A DNA stretch of 64,000 nucleotides from CACIAM-69d sp001698445 (GTDB taxonomy: Bacteria > Cyanobacteriota > Cyanobacteriia > CACIAM-69d). Within the stretch, counting starts at the first letter, position 1. The number at the start of each line of letters is the position of its first letter. The stretch spans positions 1-64,000 of the forward strand of contig NZ_JAZAQF010000086.1 in the NCBI RefSeq assembly GCF_043235035.1, written 5' to 3'. Positions 41,771 through 51,186 of this stretch are shown in pieces. The notes below the pieces were generated by a model. It did not search any database. It was not told the origin of the DNA and saw only the letters and a list, made by a program, of their open reading frames with translations. A program made the position numbers and the translations under genes.

Positions 41771-42479
41771 AAATTCAGCGACGCACGAGACCCATTTGCC
41801 AAAAAGCCAACATCCACCATGTCAGCTTCTGCAAAGAGCCATAGACGCTATTTACGCTAGGTTTCTTCAGTAAAGACAGGGTTAAGTGAAAACTGGATTT
41901 TGATTAACTTTTGAGATCCTTGACCCTTAGAAAATCTTAATTTCTTGATTTATTTAATCAAATTCAATCAGAGGCAATTTTGAATCGACCAATCTTAAAA
42001 TTCTTCGCAATTCGATATACTTCAGATTTTATCCAGGTTTTATAAATTTTCAGCGACTTCGAAAAATGCAATCAAAGATTCAATTTTGAAAGGCTTAATT
42101 TTAAGAATTTAAACTCGAAAATTTAGGCTCAGATTGAAGAATTGAGAATTAAAAACTTCAGATCAAAATTCAGAATTAAAAAATCAAGATTGTCAAAAAA
42201 TTAAAACTAAAAACTAAAGCTAGAATTCAAAACTAATAAAAATCAGTAACTCCCCCCTAGTAACTTGAAATTAATCACTCAAGAGGATCTGAAACCCAAA
42301 AAAGTCTTATCCAGAAGCTCTAAAAAAAGGGATAAATTTTAACTTTACCCCTTTGACTAAATCACTCAAACTTTGACTAAATCACTCAAAAACTTGTATC
42401 GGTGGCGATCAGGAACGGGGATCGGGAATAATGACACCCCTCGATCCCTATTCCGTAGTCAGATCCCTTGGCTAAATCC
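41771..42479. other. AT-rich gene-free stretch
   Basis: About 700 bases between the exported protein and glyA with no plausible gene and no recognised RNA. It is strongly AT-rich in the middle (41900-42250), with many aaattc- and gaattaaaa-type words. A short direct repeat, ctttgactaaatcactcaaa, lies at 42351-42390 (two copies). Confidence 0.6.
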
Positions 42480-43763
42480 CTAAGCCAGGGCCGGCAGCGC
42501 CACCCGCAGGTGGGGATAGAGCGGGAAGCGATCGCACAGGGCCGCCACCCGATCGCGACAGGCTTCTTCCACCGACGCATCGGCCGCGTTGATCAACCGC
42601 TCGGCGATGATGTCACCGATTTCCGTGAATTCCGCTGCGCCCATGCCGCGCGTGGTCATGGCCGGCGAACCCAACCGGATGCCGCTGGTCACAAAAGGCG
42701 ATTGCGGATCAAAGGGCACGGTGTTCTTGTTGGCGGTGATGTTGATTTCACCCAGCAGGCGATCGGCTTCCTTGCCGGTCATTTCGATCGAGCGCAGATC
42801 CACCAGCACCAAGTGGTTATCCGTGCCGCCGGACACCAGCTTCAGGCCACGCGCCTGCAACTGAGCACCCATGGCCTGGGCGTTTTCAATCACTTGAGCG
42901 GCGTAGGTCTTGAAGTCCGGGCGCAGGGCTTCCCCAAAGGCCACCGCCTTGGCAGCGATCACATGCTCCAGGGGGCCGCCTTGGCTGCCGGGAAACACCG
43001 ACTTATCAAACTTCTTGCCCAACTCCTCATCGCGGCACAGGATCAAGCCGCCGCGAGGGCCGCGCAGGGTTTTGTGGGTGGTGGTGGTCACCACATCGCA
43101 GTAGGGTAGGGGGTTGGGATGCAGGCCAGCAGCCACCAGCCCGGCAATGTGGGCGATGTCCGCCAGCAAGTATGCGCCCACTTCATCAGCGATCGCTCGG
43201 AATTGGGCAAAGTCGATCGTCCGAGGATAGGCGGAATAGCCACAGATGAGCAGCTTGGGCTTGTGTTCGATCGCCAGTTTGCGGATCAGATCAAAGTCCA
43301 GTTGCTCGGTCTCGGGACTCACGCCGTACTGCACCACCTTGAACCACTTGCCGGACACATTCACCGGTGAACCGTGGGTCAAGTGACCACCATGGGACAA
43401 GTCCATGCCCATGATCGTGTCGCCCGGTTGCAGCAGGGTCAGGAACACGGCGAAGTTGGCTTGCGCGCCCGAGTGGGGTTGCACGTTGGCCCAGGCCGCG
43501 CCGAACAGTTCCTTCACGCGATCGATTGCCAACTGCTCAGCGCGATCGACAAATTCACAGCCGCCGTAGTAGCGCTTGGCGGGCAGGCCTTCTGCATATT
43601 TATTGGTCAGCACCGAGCCTTGGGCCGCCATCACCGCCGCCGAGGTGAAGTTTTCGCTGGCAATCAGTTCCAGGTGGTCGCGCTGGCGCTGTAACTCGAG
43701 ACCGATAATTTCGGCCACGAGGGGATCGGATTCGGCCAAAAAATCCAGGTTCGTGCGAGTCAC
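42480..43763 (-). CDS. glyA: Serine hydroxymethyltransferase
   Basis: A 427-aa PLP enzyme that interconverts serine and glycine with tetrahydrofolate, central to one-carbon supply and, in cyanobacteria, to photorespiratory glycine handling. Landmarks are ELIASENFTS (about residues 32-41), GGCEFVDRAEQLA, ADIAHIAGLVAAG and the PLP-lysine segment VVTTTTHKTLRGPRGG (Lys about 228). Length is normal. The start is GTG at 43763 with an AAGGAAA box. No glycine riboswitch-like fold was recognised upstream. Confidence 0.95.
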   Translation of the reverse strand: MTRTNLDFLAESDPLVAEIIGLELQRQRDHLELIASENFTSAAVMAAQGSVLTNKYAEGLPAKRYYGGCEFVDRAEQLAIDRVKELFGAAWANVQPHSGAQANFAVFLTLLQPGDTIMGMDLSHGGHLTHGSPVNVSGKWFKVVQYGVSPETEQLDFDLIRKLAIEHKPKLLICGYSAYPRTIDFAQFRAIADEVGAYLLADIAHIAGLVAAGLHPNPLPYCDVVTTTTHKTLRGPRGGLILCRDEELGKKFDKSVFPGSQGGPLEHVIAAKAVAFGEALRPDFKTYAAQVIENAQAMGAQLQARGLKLVSGGTDNHLVLVDLRSIEMTGKEADRLLGEINITANKNTVPFDPQSPFVTSGIRLGSPAMTTRGMGAAEFTEIGDIIAERLINAADASVEEACRDRVAALCDRFPLYPHLRVALPALA

Positions 43764-43991
43764 GATGTCAGTTTCCTTGCTTGTTGCGTGGGGGTTGAAA
43801 GGGCTGGGGCGAGTGAGGGTCGCGCGATCGATCTGGCTCGGGTTTCGGGTTGCGAGCGCGATCGGCTAACTGTGGCGAAAACACCCCAAGCCAATCATCA
43901 TACGGCCGATTGGACGGCGGGGCGATCGATCCATAATGGAATCAAAAATGCAATCAGCAGTTTCATCAGCCCCGACGGGGGGCGATCGATC

Positions 43992-44261
43992 ATGGTGACG
44001 TGGAAATCTTTAAGTGAGCAAGCCGAGCAACTGTCCTGGCGCGATCGGCTGATGTTGATCTGGCAACTGGTGCGATCTCTGGGCAGGCGATCGGCTCAAG
44101 TTCAGCCACCGAAAACACGATCAGTGTTGGACGTTCTCCAACCATTTGTGGGTGTTGGTGACGGACCTGAAGACCTATCAACAAATCCTGCCTACCTAGA
44201 AGGTTATGGTGAGCCTCATTCCAAATTGAGCGATCACCTTGATCAGGATCAGCAGTCATAA
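43992..44261 (+). CDS. Small antitoxin-like protein, no toxin partner seen
   Basis: An 89-aa protein. The N-terminal part is MVTWKSLSEQAEQLSWRDRL, and the C-terminal tail is VGDGPEDLSTNPAYLEGYGE. Tails of this kind (GxGPEDLSTNPxYLxGYG) are frequent in small cyanobacterial proteins that I associate with type II antitoxins next to PIN or RelE toxins. Here no toxin gene follows: the next gene is the opposite-strand TPR-CHAT gene, 25 bp away. So this is either an orphan antitoxin or a different small protein. ATG at 43992 is chosen over a long extension. Confidence 0.5.
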   Translation: MVTWKSLSEQAEQLSWRDRLMLIWQLVRSLGRRSAQVQPPKTRSVLDVLQPFVGVGDGPEDLSTNPAYLEGYGEPHSKLSDHLDQDQQS

Positions 44262-44286
44262 CTGATGCTGTGGCAATGATTCAGGG

Positions 44287-47019
44287 TTAGTTTGTATCCC
44301 CGATCGCCACGAAGGCCGCCCAGTTTTGGGGCCCGGGATATTGCTCCCGCACCTGCAACATGGCCGATCGCAACGCCACCGCTGGATCGCTGCCCGCTGC
44401 TCGTTCTGCATAGAAAATTTGCATCATCAGGGCTGTGGGTTCATCCGGCACTTTCCAAAGACTTGCCACCACCGTTGGCACACCGGCCTTGAAAAATGCC
44501 CGTGCCAAACCGATCACCCCTTCACCGCTGACGGTTCCTCGGCCCGTGTCGCAAGCACTCAGCACCGCCAGCCGCGCTTGCAAATTGCGATCGAAGATTT
44601 CCGCGATCATCAATCGCCCGTCCTCCTTGCCGTCGGGAACCAGGGCCAACCAACTTTCCAACCCGCCATCGGCCGTCCTGGGCACAACCCCATGGGTCGC
44701 AAAGTGCAGCAGACCCGCGCGATCGATCCGTTCTTTCACCTTCGATTCAGTAGCTTGGGCCCCAATCAAAGGCGTAGCATTCAGGGTTTGGGCGATCGCC
44801 CGGGCCTCAGACTCTGCGCCCTGCAACGGGTTCAAATTGTCCGGCATCGGGTCAGGATTGCCCACAATCAGCGCTGGGCCGTTGTTGGTTTGGGGGCGGC
44901 GGGCCGCTTCCGCCAACACCGACACCGAAGGCGCAAAGGCCAGGGTATAGCGATCGATCAAAAATTTGCCCGACTCATCCCGCAGGGCCGCAAAGGGAAC
45001 CACCGCCAATTCACGATGGGGAATGATGATCAATTTGCTGCCCGTTTCTGTGGGTAATAAATCAGCGATCGGCTTGATTAACAGGTCATAGCCTTGTCGT
45101 AAATCCGTGGGATTTTCAGTGATCTGTTCGTTGCCCGTTCCTCGTAATTGATTAGCAAGATCACTCAATCCTTGATCATTGCCCCGCATACTGATTAACC
45201 GCAGGGTAACCGCACTGTTTCGCAAAGCTTCCGCCGTTTGACCCAGACCTTTTGCAGATTCGGGTAAGGGAACCTTCCGAAAAGCGATCGCCCCCTGAGG
45301 TGGAATCACCCAAATATATAGCTCTCTCCAAACAGTGGAATAGTGAATAATTGTGCCGTTTTGTTGTTGAGCGATCAACTGCATTTCAGCAGCCGTTAGG
45401 GATGAATTTGGGGATGTGGGATTGGACTGCAAAAAAGACAGCAGCGATCGGGCCCGACCGCGATCGGCAACGACAACTCCTTCAGCCATTTGATTCATAG
45501 CGATCAAGGTTCGTTGCAAAGCTTGATAAACATTTTGTTGGGTTTCCAGCAGCGAGATGCGATCGCGATCGTTCTGCCCAAAATCAGCTTGAATTGCTTC
45601 CAAAAGATCTAAGCTAGATTGCAACGCTTTGGCGGATTCTGCCAATCGATTGGTATAGAAATTGGCAAGACCAAGATTGCTGAATGTCATGGCTGCCACC
45701 TCGCGACTGCCAATGGAGCGAGCGATCGCCAAAGACTGTTCGTAATATTCAATGGCACGCTGATATTGATTAAGAGCGTGGTAAGTCATCCCGAGGACAG
45801 TCAGGGAATAGGCCTCTCCGGCTCGGTTGCCAATTTTGCGCTTGATTGCTAGGGATTGTTCGTGATAGGTAATGGCGCGTTGATATTGCCCAAGGTCGTG
45901 GTAACTGTTGCCCAAGCTGCTCAAAACCACGGCTTCATTTTCTCGATCGCCGATCGCCCGCTGAATGGCTAAGGCTTGCTCGTAATAATTAATCGCTTGC
46001 TGATGCTGACCCAGATTGTTATAAACATTGCCTAAATGATTTAGAGAAATCGCTTCTCCGTTGCGATCGCCAATCTCGCGCTTAATCGCCAGGGCTTGCT
46101 CTTGATAGTCAATTGCTCGTTGCTGCTGACCGAGGGAATTGTAAATCTGACCAAGATTACTCAGAGAAATCGCTTCTCCGTTGCGATCGCCAATTTCGCG
46201 CTTAATTGCCAGGGCTTGTTCTTGATAATTGATCGATCGCTGATATTGACCCAGTAAATTGTAAATAGTGCCAAGATTACCGAGTGAGATGGCTTCTCCC
46301 TGGCGATCGCCCAATTGGCGATCGAGAGTCAAAGATTGTTCATGATAGTCAAGGGCGCGTTGATAGTTTCCCAAGGATTGGTAGGCTAATCCCAAATTGC
46401 CTAAAGAAGCAGAAATTCCTTGCTGATTGCCGATCGCGCGGTCAATTTCTAGGGATTGTTCGTAATAGGTAATGGCGCGTTGGTATTGTCCCAAACGGTT
46501 ATAGGCATTGCCCAAACTGCCGAGGGAATCGGCCAGACCCGATTGATCGCCCAATTGACGCTCGATCGCCAGGGATTGTTCGTAATAGGTAATGGCGCGT
46601 TGATGATCTCCGAGGGATTGATAAGCATTGCCCAGGTTATGGATTGACTGGGCGACTCCCTGGAGATTGCCCCGTTGGCGATCGAGCGCTAAGGACTGCT
46701 CGTGATACTCAATGGCGCGTTGGTATTGACCCAAAGCATCATAAGCATTGCCCAAATTCCCGAGGGCCGCTGCTTCCCCGCTCTGAGACCGAAGGGCGCG
46801 ATAAATCTGAAGGGCGGCTTCCCAAGACTGAAGGGCCGCCCGAAACTGACCGGTTCGGTATTGTTGAATTCCCTGTTGCAACAGCCGATCGGCCGCTGGT
46901 TTGGAGGGCAAATCCGTAGGCGACTGGGCGGGTTGCGCCGATCGAACCGGCTGGGGCAGGGCGATCGCGGAGGTTGCGCCTAACAGCCACACCAACCCGC
47001 CCAACCAGAGTCCACGCAT
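44287..47019 (-). CDS. Secreted TPR-CHAT protein (caspase-like protease domain)
   Basis: A protein of about 910 aa. It has a signal peptide (about residues 1-21, LWLGGLVWLLGATSAIALP). About ten 40-residue TPR units of high mutual similarity follow (about 50-480, pattern YQRAIxYYEQSLAIxRxIGD). The C-terminal CHAT domain (about 590-905) has the caspase-type His in LLHFATHGVV and Cys in LAVLSACDTGRG. CHAT proteases cut partner proteins when the TPR part senses a trigger; this one would act outside the cytoplasm. The TPR region is a 120-bp repeat at DNA level and may vary in unit number. A GTG at 47037 is an alternative start. Confidence 0.85.
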   Translation of the reverse strand: MRGLWLGGLVWLLGATSAIALPQPVRSAQPAQSPTDLPSKPAADRLLQQGIQQYRTGQFRAALQSWEAALQIYRALRSQSGEAAALGNLGNAYDALGQYQRAIEYHEQSLALDRQRGNLQGVAQSIHNLGNAYQSLGDHQRAITYYEQSLAIERQLGDQSGLADSLGSLGNAYNRLGQYQRAITYYEQSLEIDRAIGNQQGISASLGNLGLAYQSLGNYQRALDYHEQSLTLDRQLGDRQGEAISLGNLGTIYNLLGQYQRSINYQEQALAIKREIGDRNGEAISLSNLGQIYNSLGQQQRAIDYQEQALAIKREIGDRNGEAISLNHLGNVYNNLGQHQQAINYYEQALAIQRAIGDRENEAVVLSSLGNSYHDLGQYQRAITYHEQSLAIKRKIGNRAGEAYSLTVLGMTYHALNQYQRAIEYYEQSLAIARSIGSREVAAMTFSNLGLANFYTNRLAESAKALQSSLDLLEAIQADFGQNDRDRISLLETQQNVYQALQRTLIAMNQMAEGVVVADRGRARSLLSFLQSNPTSPNSSLTAAEMQLIAQQQNGTIIHYSTVWRELYIWVIPPQGAIAFRKVPLPESAKGLGQTAEALRNSAVTLRLISMRGNDQGLSDLANQLRGTGNEQITENPTDLRQGYDLLIKPIADLLPTETGSKLIIIPHRELAVVPFAALRDESGKFLIDRYTLAFAPSVSVLAEAARRPQTNNGPALIVGNPDPMPDNLNPLQGAESEARAIAQTLNATPLIGAQATESKVKERIDRAGLLHFATHGVVPRTADGGLESWLALVPDGKEDGRLMIAEIFDRNLQARLAVLSACDTGRGTVSGEGVIGLARAFFKAGVPTVVASLWKVPDEPTALMMQIFYAERAAGSDPAVALRSAMLQVREQYPGPQNWAAFVAIGDTN

Positions 47020-47070
47020 GGCCCAATTCCCCCGCACTGGATCGCCTTGCCACCCACCATAGCCTCAACC

Positions 47071-47184
47071 CAATCGCGATCGCCCCCTCAACCAGTTGCA
47101 GCCGACCGTTGATTCACCCCAACCGCGATCGCCCCCTCAACCAGTTGCAGCCGACCGTTGATTCACCCCAACCGCGATCGCCCC
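47071..47184. repeat. 49-bp tandem repeat with HIP1 core (2.3 copies)
   Basis: Units start at 47071, 47120 and 47169. Each begins caa-cgcgatcgcccc, and the full units continue with ctcaaccagttgcagccga and ccgttgattcaccc. Copies 1 and 2 differ by one base at the start. It lies between the start of the TPR-CHAT gene and the next small gene. Confidence 0.85.
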
Positions 47185-47246
47185 GGCAGACCATGGCAGA
47201 ATGAGAACCGGTTTTCCGTCCCAAATCGCAACCCGGTAACTGTCCT

Positions 47247-47486
47247 ATGCCTCCCCGTTGGCCCCGTGAACCCGATCGCGCCGATCCTGAATATCGCAAA
47301 CTTGACGATCGGATGACCTTTGCGACCCACGTGGCGATTTTTGCCGCCAGTAACTCGGGTCTGTGGTTTTTTGAAACCCTGAACCGGGCGAGTGATCCTT
47401 GGGCCGTTTGGGTCACCCTGGGCTGGTTGGGAGCCTTGACCCTCCATGGGGTTTATATCTTCGCGATCGCGGACTATTCCGCTTAG
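47247..47486 (+). CDS. Small two-helix membrane protein (2TM domain-like)
   Basis: A 79-aa protein with a basic N-terminus and two hydrophobic helices (about residues 24-42 and 52-74). The pattern RMTFATHVAIFAASNSGLWF and VWVTLGWLGALTLHG resembles the small 2TM-domain family of cyanobacteria. No function is known. Its stop lies 11 bp before the start of the glycosyltransferase gene, so the two are likely cotranscribed. Confidence 0.7.
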   Translation: MPPRWPREPDRADPEYRKLDDRMTFATHVAIFAASNSGLWFFETLNRASDPWAVWVTLGWLGALTLHGVYIFAIADYSA

Positions 47487-47497
47487 ATGGGTTGCCC

Positions 47498-49321
47498 ATG
47501 ACTGCGCTGCTAGAGGCGATCGAACAAGCCCTAGATCATTGGGATCGTCAGCCCTTTGCGTCGGAACCCCTGGCCCAATTGCGGGATCTGCGTCGTCAAT
47601 TGGCGGAACAGTGGCTGGCCACGCCGGACGCAGCCATGGCGACCCAATGGGAAACCGGCCGCGCCGCCCAAGCGGCCCTTTGGGATTGCAACTTGCGCTA
47701 TGAGGCCTTGACCCCCGAGGAACGCCAGTGGCTGGAGCCGATCGAGCGGGAATTGGCCGCCACTTGGCCAGCTCCCCGCCTCCAAGCGGTTTGGGCGATC
47801 ACCCTCTATCAACGGGCCGAAACCTGGTTACCCGATCTGCATGGGTTGCAACTGCCGCCTTGGGCGATCGAACCCTTTTTTGACTATTGCTTGGCTTTTC
47901 CCTGCTTTTTTCGAGAATTGGGCGAGGTCGATCGCTATGCCAACTTCACCATCGCCCTGGTGGACTATTTACATGAACAAATTTTCCGCTATCCACAATC
48001 GGCACAATGGCAAAAAATCGCCCTGACTTTTAGTAATTTGGCGAACCTTGTCCCGCTTTATTTTTGCGATCGGAACTTGCGATCGACCTTTGCCAAACGG
48101 GCTGCGATCTTGGAATTTTCCCTGCGGTTGGCGGGCCATCAATTGGAATATGACTTTGCACCCCGACCGCCCGATCGCCCCAAGATTCGACTCGGAATTC
48201 TGAAAACCAATTATTTATCCCACCCGGAAACCTTCACAACCTTTCCGGTGTTTGAATGGCTCGATCACGATCGGTTTGAAGTGATTTTGTATGTCATTGA
48301 TCGCGATCCAGATCTGCTAGATGCCTATCAACAACGCCGATCGGGAGATGCGATCGTGCCGCTGGTGGGTGATCTCAAACAACAGGTGGCCCGAATTCGG
48401 GAAGATGATTTGGATTTGCTGTTGGTGGCCACGATCGTCACCAATTCCCTACATCGGGTGTTGATGATTGGGGCCCATCGGTTGGCGCGGGTGCAAATCC
48501 ATTCCGTCTCTTCCCCCGTCACCAGCGGCATGACCCATATGGATTACTACCTGTCGGGTCAGCTCACGGAAATCACCAACGCCGCCGCCCATTATCAGGA
48601 AAAATTGCTCTGTGTGTCGGGGCCGGCCCACTGTTTTGACTACTCCTTGGAAGCCGCCGAACCGCGATTGGTCATCGATCGGGCCAGTGTGGGGATTCCT
48701 GAGGGGGCGATCGCCTTTGTTTCGGGAGCCAATTTATATAAAACCATCCCCGAACAACGGGAAACTTGGGCGAAACTGCTGGCCCAGTTTCCTGATAGTT
48801 ATCTCTTGCTTTGTCCCTTTGGAGCCAGTTGGAAGCGCAACTATCCCAAGGTGCAGTTTTGGCGGCGCTTGCGGGAAACTTTGGCCGCCCACGGAGTCAA
48901 TCCCGATCGAGCCATTGTGTTTGACCAATTGCCCAGCCGCGCCGATGTGAAAGCGGTGTTGCAACTGGCTGATATCTATCTCGATTCGTTTCCCTTTGGT
49001 GGGGCGAATTCCATTGTGGATGCGATCGAGGTGGGGTTGCCGGTGGTGGCCCGCGAAAGCAACTGGTTTCGATCGCGCCAAGGGGCTGCCATTTTACGCG
49101 ATGTGGGTTTGGGGGATTGGGTCGCCCGCTCAGAGGCAGATTACCTGGCTCTGGCGGGGCGTTTGGCGGCGGATCCAACCCTGCGGCAATCAATTCGCCA
49201 GCACCTAACCCAAGCCTTGGCCCGGCCGCCGCGCTGCCTGGATAGCCGAGCCTACGCGGCCGAGGTGAGCCAGCAGTTGATGCGGGTGTTGGAACAGTGG
49301 CAGGGCGATCGGGTTGAGTGA
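47498..49321 (+). CDS. Family-41-type glycosyltransferase (SPINDLY/OGT-like)
   Basis: A 607-aa protein. The N-terminal half is helical (about 1-215) and without clear TPR motifs. The C-terminal part matches the catalytic region of O-linked GlcNAc-transferase-like enzymes: KIRLGILKTNYLSHPETF (about 227), VQIHSVSSPVTSGMTHMDYY, FVSGANLYKTIPEQRETWAK, ADIYLDSFPFGGANSIVDAI (about 505) and EVGLPVVARESNWFRSRQGA. Such cyanobacterial proteins may sugar-modify proteins or surface glycans; donor and acceptor are unknown. ATG at 47498 follows the stop of the 2TM gene. Confidence 0.75.
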   Translation: MTALLEAIEQALDHWDRQPFASEPLAQLRDLRRQLAEQWLATPDAAMATQWETGRAAQAALWDCNLRYEALTPEERQWLEPIERELAATWPAPRLQAVWAITLYQRAETWLPDLHGLQLPPWAIEPFFDYCLAFPCFFRELGEVDRYANFTIALVDYLHEQIFRYPQSAQWQKIALTFSNLANLVPLYFCDRNLRSTFAKRAAILEFSLRLAGHQLEYDFAPRPPDRPKIRLGILKTNYLSHPETFTTFPVFEWLDHDRFEVILYVIDRDPDLLDAYQQRRSGDAIVPLVGDLKQQVARIREDDLDLLLVATIVTNSLHRVLMIGAHRLARVQIHSVSSPVTSGMTHMDYYLSGQLTEITNAAAHYQEKLLCVSGPAHCFDYSLEAAEPRLVIDRASVGIPEGAIAFVSGANLYKTIPEQRETWAKLLAQFPDSYLLLCPFGASWKRNYPKVQFWRRLRETLAAHGVNPDRAIVFDQLPSRADVKAVLQLADIYLDSFPFGGANSIVDAIEVGLPVVARESNWFRSRQGAAILRDVGLGDWVARSEADYLALAGRLAADPTLRQSIRQHLTQALARPPRCLDSRAYAAEVSQQLMRVLEQWQGDRVE

Positions 49322-49339
49322 TCGATTTCGTGACCGAAC

Positions 49340-49813
49340 CTAGGGCGAAATTTGGCCGTCGCCGGTCGATCGTTGCATTTGCAGCAGCGACCCGTTGTAA
49401 GGGTTCGGCAAGTCCTGTGTCCGAATCCAGGGATCCGACAGGCTTTGGCGTTGCAGCACTTCGTAATACAAGCGGCTGATGTTGCGGCTGTCAGCATTAG
49501 TGCCCTTTTCGGGGAACGGCAGCCCTAGGATGACTTGCAACTGTCCCCAAATCGTTTGATCGGTTTGGGTTGGGGGGTTGTGGCGATAAAACGTTGCGTC
49601 AAAGGCTTGGGGAATGGTGGTGATCGGAATGGCGGCCGATGAACGACTGCCGGGAGTGCCGGTTTGCACCGTGCCGCTGCCCAAGGGGTCGTTTGGCCCC
49701 GGCACAATGACCCGATCGCCATAGTCAGCCGACTGGGCCAGGGCGGGGCCCACGCTCAAAACCGTGGCGGCGATCGCCGAGCCGATCACAGTAGCCCAAG
49801 TGGTGGTCTTCAT
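49340..49813 (-). CDS. Exported hypothetical protein
   Basis: A 157-aa protein with a clear signal peptide (MKTTTWATVIGSAIAATVLS, cleavage probably after PALA at about residue 26). The mature part is Pro/Thr/Gln-rich, with DDP-type loops and the segment TIWGQLQVILGLPFPEKG. No domain is recognised. The ATG at 49813 has TTAGGAGC upstream at proper spacing. It converges on the glycosyltransferase gene. Confidence 0.65.
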   Translation of the reverse strand: MKTTTWATVIGSAIAATVLSVGPALAQSADYGDRVIVPGPNDPLGSGTVQTGTPGSRSSAAIPITTIPQAFDATFYRHNPPTQTDQTIWGQLQVILGLPFPEKGTNADSRNISRLYYEVLQRQSLSDPWIRTQDLPNPYNGSLLQMQRSTGDGQISP

Positions 49814-50012
49814 TTGCTTTGCTCCTAATCGATCGCAGTCTTGCATCGTGCTCGATCGCTTCTCAGACGACCGCCAACGAGTCACGGGCTAATGGCTCCA
49901 AAGATCAGCCCCATCTTGCCACGGGTTCCCGAAAGGATGCAATGGATGGAAATTTTGCAGAATTTTGCAGAATGCTGTTGCTAACTCATTTACTAACTGC
50001 TTTGCCAGCTCC

Positions 50013-50936
50013 TTAAAGATCCAGATAGCGCCCAGAACTGTCCTGGGGGCGGGCATGGAGATAGCGGCCCGTGGTGGCAATGCTGGCATGGCCCAGGGTG
50101 GCTTGCACCAGGTGAATCGGCGCACCCCGATCGAGGCTGTGGCTGGCGTGGGCGTGGCGCAACCAGTGGGGCGAAACATTGGCCTCAATACCCACTCGCT
50201 GGGCCGCCGATCGCACAATTCGCATCAGTTGCGAGGGATCCAGGTGGCCCCCCTTACGGCTCCGAAAGATCGGGTCTTGGCGATGGGGCAACGGCTCGAT
50301 CGACTCGCGATAGGCCTGGAGTTCTTGCCAGAGCGTTGGTGGCAGCAACACCGCGCGGGTTTTGTTGCCTTTGCCATAGACCGTCACTTGGCCCCCATCC
50401 CCTCGGGGTTGCAAATCTCGCCAACACAGTCCACAAAGCTCACTAGCCCGCACCCCGGCCGCGTAGAGCAATCGCAACATTAATCGATTTCGGAGCTGGG
50501 GTTCTGCTGCCAGCATTTCTTGTACCTGAGTTTCACTTAAAATCCGCTCCGAAAGGGTGTCTTTCGTGCTGGGGACTTTAAAAGCCACCGCCGGATTGTC
50601 GGGAGCCAGGCCCATTTGATGCGCAAACCGCAGCAGGGATTTAATCGCCGAGATCGAACGGCCCATGCTGCTCGGAGCCAGTCGATCGCGCTCCAACTCA
50701 TCCAAAAACCCCTGCACATCAATGGCGCTCACCTGCTCGATCGGGCAATCCACAAAAGCCAAAAACCGCAAGGCCTCTCGCTGGTAATAGCGACGGGTGT
50801 GGCGGCTTTTGCCATGGAGCCACAGGGCCAGGAGCCGCTCATGGGCCGGCGAAAGGGGCAAATCAGGGCGATCGACCCGATCGGCTTCGGGCCGTGAGCC
50901 GATCGATTTTCGAGAAGTGCCGCCCAATTTCGCCAT
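50013..50936 (-). CDS. XerC/XerD-like tyrosine recombinase
   Basis: A 307-aa recombinase. The SAM-like core-binding domain (about residues 30-115) is followed by the catalytic domain, with the full set of active residues: Arg in AAGVRASELCGL (about 170), Lys in VYGKGNKTRAV, HxxR in PHWLRHAHAS (about 259), His in TLGHASI and the nucleophile Tyr in TTGRYLHA (about 292). It probably resolves chromosome dimers or a related element. The extra helix that marks integron integrases between the second and third motifs is not visible, and the gene is 40 kb from the cassette-like region. Confidence 0.85.
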   Translation of the reverse strand: MAKLGGTSRKSIGSRPEADRVDRPDLPLSPAHERLLALWLHGKSRHTRRYYQREALRFLAFVDCPIEQVSAIDVQGFLDELERDRLAPSSMGRSISAIKSLLRFAHQMGLAPDNPAVAFKVPSTKDTLSERILSETQVQEMLAAEPQLRNRLMLRLLYAAGVRASELCGLCWRDLQPRGDGGQVTVYGKGNKTRAVLLPPTLWQELQAYRESIEPLPHRQDPIFRSRKGGHLDPSQLMRIVRSAAQRVGIEANVSPHWLRHAHASHSLDRGAPIHLVQATLGHASIATTGRYLHARPQDSSGRYLDL

Positions 50937-51149
50937 GGAACCTTCCCCCAGAACCTATTTCATAATCATCATAATTGTTTGAAAAGAAGTTTAAATTCTC
51001 AAAGCTTGTAACAACCAAGTTTTAAGCGAAGGTCTAGGATGTCTAAAAAGCCCAAGTTAATCTGCTGTTGATCTGATTGATGATCACTTAGATCATTCGA
51101 TTGATCGATGAAAATATCGATAAAAATAAGGGCTACCGATCAATCAAGA

Positions 51150-51169
51150 CAAGGGGCTTAAGCCCCTTG
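51150..51169. repeat. Dispersed 20-bp palindrome, copy 2
   Basis: caaggggcttaagccccttg again, with the flanks of copy 1 inverted (aga on the left, ctccc on the right). It lies 18 bp beyond the LysE gene stop, as copy 1 lies just beyond the epimerase stop. Use as a transcription end hairpin is therefore possible. Confidence 0.8.
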
Positions 51170-51186
51170 CTCCCAGGTGATTGAAA

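Noticed and set aside
45700..46800. Regular repeats that at first sight look like a CRISPR or satellite array
   Set aside because: The period is about 120 bp and the repeats are in frame with the TPR units of the CHAT protein. No spacer-repeat structure is present.
50013..50936. XerC-like recombinase considered as the integrase for the attC-like sites
   Set aside because: It has no visible extra helix typical of IntI, is far from the region, and looks like the ordinary chromosomal Xer recombinase. A link remains only speculative.
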